A stretch of DNA of 64,000 bases, from NCBI GenBank assembly GCA_036785325.1, contig JAXIVH010000010.1, positions 5,708,012-5,772,011 on the forward strand, in the 5' to 3' direction. Shown piece after piece: positions 51,163-64,000 of this stretch. Under the pieces are notes generated by a model that searched no databases, was not told the origin of the DNA, and saw only the letters and a list, made by a program, of their open reading frames with translations. Source of the stretch: Urophycis tenuis. Its lineage: Eukaryota; Chordata; Actinopteri; Gadiformes; Phycidae. The first letter of the stretch is position 1. Each line of letters opens with the position of its first letter. The position numbers and the translations under genes are program-made.

Positions 51163-52973
51163 TCAACTGAGAGAACAAAACCAAAGCCTGCACCGTGAAG
51201 GGAAATTGATGCTTAAAAAATAATAAGCCGTTTCCTTCACTGAAAATCCTCACAGGTTTGAGCTGTAATATATCCTACTCTATCTATATCCTTACTCGTG
51301 ATCTGCATTGGAACACAACAGAGTTCAGAAACGCTCGAACCGTACTTTGATAGGATTCATCCGATTGAGGTAACTTTACTAACTGATTTGTTAGAAATAA
51401 TATAATATCAACAATTTCATGTCAGTCAAAATATGACAAAATGAACTCAAATAAACTATGAGTTACCTGCCACCAAGGGGCTCCACTTTCAAGTGAAAGC
51501 TATTAGTGTTACAATGAATACAGTTTCTACTCAGCTCAAAATGCTGACCCTGGTTTTGTGTGTGTGTGTGTGAGAAGTGCCCATTGTGAGGCACTTGTGA
51601 TGCCAACGCAGGGAGTGCATGCTCAGACTAGGGTGTGTGGTGCGTGGCCCATTTCTACAACATTGCTTATCATAAGGATCATACTCAACCGGCTGATAAA
51701 GGCCATTCGAGGAACTACGTGTCCGTCTCTTCCTTCCAAGACTCCCAAAACCTGAACCATGAGCGGTATGCTTTGAGTGGCAGGCTTTGTGACTTTTTTG
51801 GAAAGCAACCGTAAACATCCATGCTCAGATAGGGAGGCCAGACGATAAGGTCCTTTGTGATACAATGGCAGATGGCAAGAATCTGTGTCACTGTTTTCCG
51901 CATGTCTGACAAGGGCAGTGACTATCACACTTGTGGTGGCGTAGTGTCACACTCGACAAGATTGGCTGTTCTTCTGAGAGCTGCCAATAAAAAACTGTGT
52001 GAGCCGAGTTGCATTTTTTCAAAAATATTTTCAACCAGCAGTGGAAATTATTAATTTGGCATATTGATGGTGGGACTTAAAATGAGAAACACAATACGGC
52101 CAAAAATTCATATTCAATGCTTTATAACTTTTTAATTAAATATAATTGCAAACAAGGCCCTCAAATAATACACAATCCACTAACTGAATTAAGAAAAAAA
52201 ATGTATTGGCATACGCATTACTACATTTACTTCCGTCGACTTAGAAAGGTGATGATTCTTTTTGCATGCACACAAAAGGCTGCAGGTCGAGCACCTCTGT
52301 CTCACAAACCGACCGCCATGGCTGCTGTCGGGCCATTTATCAGCATGTCCCTGCTTGTTTCCACATCAGTCCTCATCAGTTCATTCACCGTTAACATCAG
52401 AGAGGTCAATGATCGTGTGAACATATTCGTTTATCTGCAGTTTAAGGAAATCAAAGGCCTATATCTTTATTATACAGCAGTGATGCATTTTAGGCTGCCG
52501 GGGTGCTAAATGAGATAACATATTTCTTAATGGGATTTCTGAAGTGCTATGACATTTACCAAGAACGCTCAGTTAGAATAGAATCCAGCATTTATTGACG
52601 CTATCCAAGGTTTTTTGTGCGTGTTCTCATCTCCCTACCCTTTGGATCTCCATATCCAAGCCTTTGCAGATTAAACACACTTCCTAAAGTATATGACAAT
52701 ACTTGGAATGACAAACTTACAAAAGGGGGTAGAACAGGAGGTGTGTTTAAAGTTCAAAAGAAATTGCTTGTTTTGCGTTTGTTTGTTTTGTGATGTTTGT
52801 TGACATCTTCATATTTCAAAACACTCTCACATCCTTGGCTCCAGAATATACCCTTCCAGTATTGGCTAAAAAAACCCACAAACAAAACGGTACACATTTG
52901 AATAGGAATGTACAGGGCCGGTACAAACTAAAGATAAGCCAGACCGTTCACCAAACATCCAGTGATGCCGATG
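51163..52973. other. Gene-free stretch
   Basis: A short TG run lies at 51557-51571. The 130-codon frame at 52117-52509 has no recognisable domain. Nothing else supported. Confidence 0.5.
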
Positions 52974-53312
52974 CATAGCCGTGTGCTCTGTTGCAACTTG
53001 AAGACGCGGCCTACTGGTTAGGGCTTCGGACTTGTTGCCGGTTCGAACCCCGACCAGTACGAACGGCTGGAGTGCACTTGAGCAAGGCACCTAACCCCTC
53101 ACTGCTCCCCGAGCACCGCTGTTGCAGGCAGCTCACTGCATCGGGTTTAAGTGTGTGCTTCACCTCACTGTGTGCCTCACCATCACTGTGTTCTGAGTGT
53201 TTCACTAATTCACGATTGGGTTAAATGCAGAGACCAAATTTCCCTCACGGGATCAAAAGAGTAATTCTTCTTCTTTCTTCTTCATAGCCGTGTGCTCTGT
53301 TGCAACTTGAAG
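52974..53312 (+). mobile_element. tRNA-derived SINE with perfect 30-bp target-site duplications
   Basis: Direct copies of catagccgtgtgctctgttg plus caacttgaag flank the element (52974-53003 and 53283-53312), identical over 30 bases. The inserted body (53004-53282) has a degraded A box (tggttaggg, 53015-53023) and a consensus B box (ggttcgaaccc, 53040-53050). A conserved fish SINE core follows (gagcaaggcacctaacccct, then ctcactgctccccgagc) and a 3' end of aaatgcagagaccaaatttc, ccctcacgggatcaaaagag and a (ttctt)-like tail. The boxes are only 25 bases apart, about 10 fewer than usual, so part of the tRNA-like head seems to be deleted. The duplications and the tail fit L1/L2-type target-primed insertion. 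Confidence 0.92.
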
Positions 53313-55246
53313 CTCCGCCAGACAGGAGACGCCTTGGAACCCCCGAGAGGGGGTAAAAGCAACACAGTAGTGATTAGAGTTTAATTCACACTGTTTAATT
53401 CAAGATTCATTAATGGCAGACATTAAATGGTTCATAAAAGGTAACTTATTAAATTATGAACTTTGGAGACACATTGGCTGATACTAGGCTTGTGCCAATA
53501 TGTCTAGGCTTGTGCCAATTTGCAATCATATCGTATATATTGACAATTAGTTTTTCCTACACCTAACAATTTTAACTAACTTTGTATCGTAATTTACTAT
53601 ATAAACAGAACACACAGACGTACAAAATGTATCCTTTTCCTTCTTTCAATATAAGACTTTTAAGACTTTTTGACATTTGACTGCAAAACCTTGGATACTT
53701 CAATATCCTGCTTGAGTTAATACTCATGCACATGCACACGTTTGGCAATGCGGGGCAATGAAAATGTCAGGTGTTTTGCAGACAAACGCGTCTCAAAAGG
53801 TTTTTTGCAAACAATCAGTTTATCCGTGTCTTCTCAACGCACTAGCAGCAGAAACCTTGTCATCACTGCATCACCTGGGACGATCCATGCAGGCCTTTTT
53901 CATTTCTTTAACATGCACATATAAAAACGACGTCTTTTGCATGACTTTGTGTTTGACATGGTGTTCTATGGAGGAGTCTATTCCAGGACCTTACTCAATA
54001 ATATATTCACCTCATCTATTTTTTCCTTCCTCTGTGCATTTCTTATACATCTCCAGCCTAAAGGGCCCCAGATTCTGTACTTTGCAGTGAGGGCTTTCCC
54101 TGGCTGTCCGGCTTTCTAAGCTATTTTACAGGATCCCCAGACACTGACTTCAGTTCCCTGTGAGCGTTCCCGGGCACAAAGGTTCACTTCAATGAGGGCT
54201 GCTGACCTCAGCTCCCCAACTGGCCCCATTAGCAGCCCAGATATGTCTTTGCGTTTCCCATGCAGGACTTCGCTCCAGGGTTTGTCGCATACATTTAGTC
54301 ATGACGGTTGTTTGTTCCAATTAGATTTACGAGTAGGGGACATATATGCAGCGGTAGTGTTACATTATTAAGCTCAGAATCAGGTCATAGGTAATGAGCA
54401 ATATCAACATCTTCTTTGATATTTATGCACGGTGAGAGCGAGACAAGGGTGCTCAGCAGCAAAAAATTAGATGATTTGTTTTTCAAGCAAAGAAAGATTT
54501 ACCTCCGATGCCTTTCCCTTTGTCCTCACAGCTCCCAAAAGAAAGCATGGCCAATTGATTTGTTTCCGGAAAATCCACAACACGTTCAGCCAAATGAGCC
54601 ATATCGCACAGAAGCGATATGGCTCAGAATCCTTGGAAAGTCGCCGCACCCTTCTTCCCTGCGATCCTCTGAGACGGAAAACTGTTCAACCATCCGTTAA
54701 ACAGCAGCCGCTTCTCTTTGACATGCCATGAAAAAAAGTAAGGCGCAAACAATGAGCCTCGCTCGTACATGTACTGCCTCAAGTGACTGCCTCCAAATTG
54801 ATTTTTATGAGATGTTGTGTTTGGCGCAATCCTTTAGAAGTTTAAACAAGAATTCTTTCTGATCTGCTTTTTGTTACCCAGTAATGCACTCTTTGTCCGC
54901 CTTACACATGAGGGATGCACTCTGTAGAACCTAACTTCCATGCGCTGTTAACTCGGGAATGATCCTACGAAAGCACAGAGACAATGTCATAGCCAAAAGA
55001 GCCGTGGGCTTTTCTTTCATTAAAAGAAGGATCACAGAACAAACACCATAATAAAATAATAGCCATTAGCCATTTGATTGAATTAGGAGGAACCGAAGGA
55101 GACGAAAACCAAAAACCATTCTCTCCATTGAGCCTATGCATCTCATTATCGTCAACAGAAAAAAAAAAACTCACCTGGGCATTTTATGCAAGAACATTAC
55201 AGCAATCCATCACACAAGCTCAATCAGGAGCACCGCAACTTATCTC
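53313..55246. other. Gene-free stretch
   Basis: A 16-base direct repeat (ctaggcttgtgccaat) occurs twice near 53486 and 53509. A perfect 12-bp hairpin lies at 54595-54626. Nothing coding recognised. Confidence 0.5.
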
Positions 55247-55277
55247 ATTAGCATACACGGTCATAATAAATGCAAAT
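55247..55277. promoter_or_regulatory. Paired POU octamer motifs
   Basis: An inverted octamer attagcat (55247-55254) and a perfect atgcaaat (55270-55277) face each other 23 bases apart. The surrounding sequence is non-repetitive and AT-leaning (attagccatttgattgaatt upstream), as in developmental enhancers. Binding is not shown by the sequence. Confidence 0.3.
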
Positions 55278-58350
<3,073 letters not shown>

Positions 58351-58565
58351 TTCCATTACCTCTGAAATCCTGCACATTAGCACATTTATATTTGCACATT
58401 GACATTTAAATTTACACTCTGGTCAGATTCATCTATCAATGCACAGTTCACCTACAATAGGAAGGTTGCTATGTATGTATGTAGTATGTTTTATTTGATC
58501 TTATTTGAATAGCTTTCATATAATTTTATCTCAAATCGGTAAATATATTCTAAATATAAGGCTAG

Positions 58566-58620
<55 letters not shown>

Positions 58621-58727
58621 TATATATACTCTGGTTTTTATTGCACCCCTTTATCCCACTGTACTGCTGGTCAATGTGAATTTCATCTAAGGGGGATTAA
58701 TAAAGGAATTTCTTATCTTATCTTATC
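58351..58727 (+). mobile_element. LINE 3' end containing a (TA)n array
   Basis: The 3' terminus ggtcaatgtgaatttcatct, aagggggattaataaaggaat and (TCTTA)n ends at about 58727 and matches the minus-strand tail at 38.2 kb. A (TA)n array (58570-58629) interrupts the body. Upstream, phrases such as tgcacattagcacatttata and gcacattgacatttaaattt suggest 3' untranslated sequence. No reverse-transcriptase residues remain, and the 5' limit is approximate. Confidence 0.6.
58570..58629. repeat. (TA)n microsatellite
   Basis: About 60 bases of TA with one aaata interruption, capable of cruciform extrusion. Confidence 0.95.
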
Positions 58728-60200
58728 TGTTACATACAATGACTGTACAGAGGAGGGCCCTCTGGGCGCACTGTTCAGGCATTTTCATAAAGAACCAAGA
58801 TGGCTGCCGCTTATTTGTCAAATGGTTTGTTGCTCTGATTTGATTTAAGGTCTATTGAATTGCATCCAGAGCATTGTTCTTTGCTTGTTGGTACTGCCTT
58901 CGGAAATGGAGAATGAACTTAGAGGTTCCCTATTGATACTCATTACGCAAATTGGTCTGGTGATGTCAGGCAAGAACATAGACAACTAAACAGGAGTTAT
59001 TTAAAAATGTGTATTTGCTAAATTGGAAAAAAAAGTTGAAATTTATGTAAAGCACATGATTGCCTCCTCCATTTAAATTTTGGAATCTACAGTCCATGTG
59101 CAGTCTGAAACTCTTGTTTCGTATCCCTCATCCTTCAGCCAGTGATGTTGCAAAATGATGCAAAATGTGCAATTTGTGGTAAGAAGAAGGCACCCATTTT
59201 TTGCCAAACGCTAATTACACAGATCATATTGGAAAGTTACATAAAAAAATTAATAGAAAACCCTTCTCCCCTATCGCAATGGTTTATTGTGTTGAATCAG
59301 TGGACTGCCCCCTCTAAGTATGACAAACAAAGTGCTATGGGGTTAATGGCCTTTTCAAATAAAACAATCTCACACGTGAAGTTTATTCACTGCAGATGCT
59401 AGACGTTTGAATAATTACATTTGAAAAAGTATCCAGTCTGATAGCAAGCCCACAGACAGCTTGGAGTTTAGTAGCTAGCCCAGATAAATGATGGAGAGGC
59501 TTAAAGGAGCCAGTAATCTATACCCAGACTTTACCCTCCCCATTTTAATTATATGTAAAGAAATGAAACAACAATCTCATCTATTCTGTCTGTATTGCAA
59601 TGCAATTATTGAGCTGTTGTCTTCAACGGCCAAATGTCTGTGACATCTGAACAAGGGTTGAACATTTTCAGACCCTCATCTGGGTAAAGGAACATTGCCC
59701 GAGACTAACAACAAAGGGAGAATATTCAGACCAAGTTGTGCCCATTTGGCACACAACAGTGGATGTGGCTCAGGTTGGATGACATTGACGTATAAGAGAG
59801 GAAATGCGGCTGATAACATTGCGAGCCTCCCTCTGTTTTTTTTCTGCAGCAAAAAGATGTGCGGGTGTCAGGATTCACAGGCTTTCTGAGTGGGATTCAT
59901 CTTTGATGTTGCCTTCACAGCAACAATCTCTGATCCCTCTTTCTCACTGTGCCAATTTCCTTCGACTCATAATGCACCACGTATCCTTCCGGCGATGTAA
60001 AGACACTGGTGATTTGAAAAGAAAGCCAATCATAATAGAGCAGCGATTTAATTAGCATGGCTAAAAACCTGTCTTGGCTCTGAGCCCCCCAAAAAAACAA
60101 AACAAAAATTACCATGGCACATACGCAGTGTTTATGATATAATGATATCATATCTTGTGTGCCGCATGGATTTGACGTCCCACGAGATATGTGGAAATAC
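58728..60200. other. Gene-free stretch
   Basis: Unique DNA. The frame at 59142-59402 (86 codons, start MMLQNDAKCAICGKKK) shows no known family. Nothing else supported. Confidence 0.5.
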
Positions 60201-60219
60201 AAAAAAAAAAAAAAAAAAA
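60201..60219. repeat. Poly-A run
   Basis: Nineteen A residues ending in gaagctgc. Confidence 0.88.
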
Positions 60220-60399
60220 GAAGCTGCATGCTCAGTCAGAGAAGTTAGATATGACAAAGTGACTTTGGCGAAGTCGTGGTCTATGTGGAGTCGTGTGGGC
60301 ACAGCAGGCCCACCGAGGCTCTTCACAGCCCCCTGCTTCGCTTGCATCACTCAAGATCCTCGATTAGCGGAGGCCTTGAAGCTGACGACTGGTACCTCA

Positions 60400-60487
60400 T
60401 TGGCCTCAGGACACTGAGGGAATGGAGGTTCATACATTTCCCCGTTTGTGGGACAAATAAAGGGTTTTCTTATCTTATCTCATCTTT
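60400..60487 (+). repeat. Third LINE-type 3' tail
   Basis: ccccgtttgtgggacaaata followed by aagggttttcttatcttatctcatct resembles the other (TCTTA)-tailed 3' ends in layout (a gga(n)aataaagg core then a short tandem array). Only the tail is recognisable; the body upstream is not assignable. Confidence 0.5.
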
Positions 60488-60665
60488 TGACTACACATAG
60501 TAATGTTCAAGTTATGTCGTTTGCCGTGAGATTGGTTGGAATCGAATCAGATTTGACCATAATTGCATCATCATTATGACATACAGTATGTCAGCATTAG
60601 AATACGTGATTGAAGGATTTAAGAATTGTCCTAATTGCTAAACTTCACATACATCATCACATACA

Positions 60666-60666
<1 letters not shown>
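60488..60666. other. Short gene-free stretch
   Basis: AT-rich sequence with a repeated catacagtat phrase near 60580 and 60659, leading into the TA array. Confidence 0.5.

Positions 60667-60718
<52 letters not shown>
60667..60718. repeat. (TA)n microsatellite
   Basis: About 50 bases of pure TA. Confidence 0.96.
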
Positions 60719-60723
<5 letters not shown>

Positions 60724-63700
60724 TGGGTTATAGTAGTATGACCTGCTGACCTGCATAAGTGTGACCTTTGTGATTGAAGTATGTTGGACATTTTCCATTT
60801 TCCCAAATTACATATGGAGCTGGAAAGGACAGAGTAATGATTAATAGGCAACAGCAAAACTACATAAGAAAGCACATGCATTTCAAATGTGTCTGCATTT
60901 CCTGGTTCTCTTGTTTCAAATTTTTTTTTATCATTCCAAAATATTGTTGCTTCCCTGAAAAATGTCAGATGATGTAGCAGCTTCTCGTTATCCCAGTTAC
61001 CCGAACAAGAAAAGCAAATGCCCCCATTTCTAATTCTCTTTCTCACACTCTCACTGCAAAGTCATGTCGGAGCCCTTGACAGATTGCAGCAACCTCAATA
61101 CACACCTGTGGAAGTGCCTCATTGACAATCCAGGTAATGGAACTAGCCACAGCTGATATCAAATGAGACCAAGAGATCATGCTGTGAGACCTACGACAAT
61201 GTCATTAAATCTACTAACAACAAAACTAACTCCTAACTAAGGCCTGACTTATCCCGGACCAGCAGAGGGAGATGACACAACTACTGTGGAAATGGACAAT
61301 AGTGTTTGGCAGGAAGTGCTATCAAGATAGTCAAATTATATTGGTAACCATTCAGTTATTGAATAGACTTGTTATTATTATACTTGTTATAGGTTGTTGA
61401 ATACTCAATTCAAATTGGTTTTGCGATTATTTCTGTATGACCACAGCTATATGTAACAGAACGTTGCCATGGACGCTATTCACAACTGTAGATTTTTTTT
61501 AATTTTTTTTAAAATATAATTTAAAAAAAATTATCAATACAATATTGTTGTTGTTGTTATACTTTGTGTCGAAGGATTTGAGTTCTTTAGTAAGCCGTGT
61601 ATTCACTCACCTACATCACCCAGAAGGGTTTGCAATAATGACCTGCTCGCTGTACATTATCCATTACTTATTAACCAGACCAGTGTTGTCCTCCAAGGCG
61701 GCCATATTGTACACAAGTGGGTACTGGTACTGAAAGACCAGAAAAAAAAAACTGCTTCTACCACCCCTGAGCCTGTATGGCATGTGGAGTAGATACTCTT
61801 TGGCCTCTGTCTTATATCCGAGGCTGTGGGTTGCATGCTACACATGCTGACTTACAAAGAAGCTGTTGCTTTGCCTGTCACATGTCTATCAACTCGAAGA
61901 TGTGGGCCTGAATATAAAATCCATTGAGTGTATTTTTAGTTTTTCTAATCTTTGTCAGCTTCCACATGTACACACATTTGGCTTTCGTAATAACTTGATT
62001 ATTGTAAAGATTATCATTAAGTGTGCAGCTCCCAGCATCTAATTTAGAAGGGATTTCAACATGCACAGTTGGAGTATAGGCTTACTGGTTCCCCTGTTGT
62101 GTTCTATTCGTCATCATACGACTGCTACCCAACACAAAACCGCCAGACTTCACAGCATGTAGTTAATGATATTTGTATATCCAGAACGCTGTCATTAATT
62201 ACACAGAAATTGATGCATTTTTTGTTCAAAAAGGTTGAGAACAAAAGCAAAATGAGCCACAAGCAAACAGAAATGTGTATTTTTGTTTATGTTGGGATTT
62301 ACATTTTTGCAAACTTGGAAATTTGGTAGTCTGCACTTTCTTGTGTCAAATAAACATTTTTAATCCTTTGGTTACTTGAAAAATAATTCAGCAAAGTCTA
62401 ATCATTCCAGCTAATCATTCCAATATATTCAAAAGGAATCTAATTCAAAACTCATCAAATCAAAATACAACTATTCAAATTCCATAGACCTTTTGAATCT
62501 GAAACAGACAATGTGAATTGGATTAAATTGAATGAATATCCAGATTTTCTAAAGCTTGCAAAATCGACTCAGAAAATACACCCTTATAACCAGCTATTTC
62601 AAGAACCTCTGTTCTCTCAACGCAATCTTTTGTCTGCATTTGATTTTGTGTTATATTCAATTCAAAGTGCCACTGCAAAAAAGTTAATAGTTGCCTACAA
62701 TACATTGTACTCAAAACAAAGACCAAATTGCATTAATGGTTAGATTGTGCAGGAGAAACAGCACTGACCAAAGCTTTATGAGGATACCAAGTCTGCCAGG
62801 CAAAGAGAAAAGCAACTGGATACAGCCAAAGAAGCAATAGTCTGATTACCACTTCTTGCTGGTAGAAAAGCAGACTCCCGGCTGCAATGCACTTGCCCAG
62901 TTCTGTTGTTTTATTCATAATGATTAATGTAAAGAGATATCCAATGTTAATATATAAATGTGTAAGACATATGTGACCAGAACTGAGCCGTGACAATGGT
63001 GGCTCAATGTTTTACTTAATCCGGCAAGGCTGGGTCATTAAATGCCCAAGCCACGACTAACACAAGAAGAGTAAGTACATGTTGGCTTCATTAAAAGGAT
63101 TTACACACTCGCTATCATCATTCCATGTGTAAGTCCTGCTGTAGTTCTGTTTGGCCAAAGGCTTCAGTCAGAGCTTCTGTGGTGGGGGATCCTACCTTCG
63201 TTAATCATTTAGGGAAGGCAATTTGCTGAGCACCTGTCCAAGGCAGGAGGCTATTAGGGCCTTCAATGAAAAGGGAACGGTGCACCTAATGGTTGAGGAA
63301 CAGTGGTCGTTTAACAGAATATTGCTTCCCTTGGATTGTTTGATGAGTCAGTGTGGCCATGGGGCAATACTCTTGCCGGGAGGACTGCGGCGGTGTTCAG
63401 TCTGTCATTCGGAGCGGTTACTCCCAGGCGAAGTGTGTACTTAGTCAAGGCAGTGCTGCTGATGGTGATTAATGAGCGGCCCCCTTGCTTCCTTTCCCCT
63501 GACCTGTGCCCCGACCATCTCTCTGCGTTGAAGGGAACCTCACAGATAGCATCGATGTAGCTGTAGGAAAAGGTGTCTCAGGGGAGTGACTCCACTGCCC
63601 TCTTCATCCCAACCCACACAATCTAACTGCAGTACTATGGCGAGGAGAGTGAATGAGCACTGCTGTTGTTTTCCCCCCGAGATTTAAATCTGCTTTCGCT

Positions 63701-64000
63701 TTTCTTCTCATTATCGCCTTGATGCCGATTAGACGTATTTCAACTGCCCTTGCACTAGCACCGCAGCAATGTTAATCACACAACAACTGGAAATGTGAAT
63801 GCAGGTTGCTGGCTTTGAATCTTTGAATCTTTTAATCTTCTTTTTTGAGGAGATCATAAAACACATCTCGGTCTAGGATGTTCTCACTTGTCAATTGGCT
63901 TGGTTTCATAAGGTCTTGTTTTCCAGTTATTTACCTGGAAATTTACGAGAAGACTGACTGGTTTGTAAATGACAATGTCTGAGGTATAAATGGCTCTGCG
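60719..64000. other. Gene-free stretch to the window end
   Basis: AT-rich unique sequence to about 63.1 kb, with an AT-only near-palindromic patch at 61493-61530 and a TTG-triplet run at 61543-61558. The last kilobase is more balanced in composition and CpG (for example cgggaggactgcggcggtgt near 63377). No exon, RNA gene or transposon end was recognised. Confidence 0.45.

Noticed and set aside
59142..59402. Zinc-finger-like start (CAICGKKK) of an 86-codon frame
   Set aside because: Only one Cys-x-x-Cys pair is present with no second pair or histidines at the needed spacing.

Overview
The window reads as a gene-poor stretch of a ray-finned (teleost) fish nuclear genome. The signs are long (CA)n/(TG)n, (GA)n and (TA)n microsatellites, tRNA-headed SINEs of fish type, L2- and Rex1-like non-LTR retrotransposon remnants, and scattered (ATT)n-tailed 3' ends. 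A 200-base run of N marks a scaffold gap. I found no exon chain or host protein I can name. The only long convincing coding sequence belongs to a retrotransposon. Most other open frames are short chance frames or translations of microsatellites (HTHTHT, CVCVCV, GGGDGG and similar). The window could be an intergenic desert or the inside of a very large intron; the sequence alone does not decide.

Layout. 1-9.9 kb is AT-leaning sequence with a (TG)n tract at 6.2 kb and an (ATT)n/(AAT)n palindromic tail at 9.0 kb. From about 9.9 to 26 kb the DNA is visibly richer in CpG and crowded with simple repeats. This part holds the gap at 10.7 kb, a CpG-island-like patch at 11.86-12.11 kb, a 300-bp GGT/GAT tract at 13.5 kb, a three-part compound microsatellite at 16.6 kb, a polypurine/polypyrimidine tract at 18.7 kb and (TA)n-(CA)n at 19.1 kb. 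26-29.6 kb is mostly plain sequence with a 74-bp tandem duplication and a dispersed repeat. 29.63-31.74 kb is a 5'-truncated Rex1/CR1-like LINE on the minus strand whose 569-residue reverse-transcriptase frame is uninterrupted. 32.66-33.07 kb is a block bounded by inverted repeats and containing a tRNA-like SINE head. 33.63-34.55 kb is a large fold-back element with two arms of about 378 bp. Further along lie a SINE at 37.1 kb, LINE 3' ends at 38.2, 58.7 and 60.4 kb, an L2-like reverse-transcriptase remnant at 44.9 kb, a minus-strand SINE at 49.8 kb and a SINE with perfect 30-bp target-site duplications at 53.0 kb.

The features do not form a pathway; they record transposition plus possible cis-regulation. 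The LINE encodes the kind of machinery that mobilises LINE and SINE RNAs, although the copy here lacks its endonuclease part and the SINE partners are not established. The most notable items are the fold-back element, the SINE with 30-bp duplications, the intact reverse-transcriptase frame, and several non-coding patches with clustered transcription-factor-like motifs (paired CCAAT boxes, paired POU octamers, octamer plus TATA, tandem C/EBP-like sites). Those motif clusters are conserved-element candidates that need a cross-species alignment.
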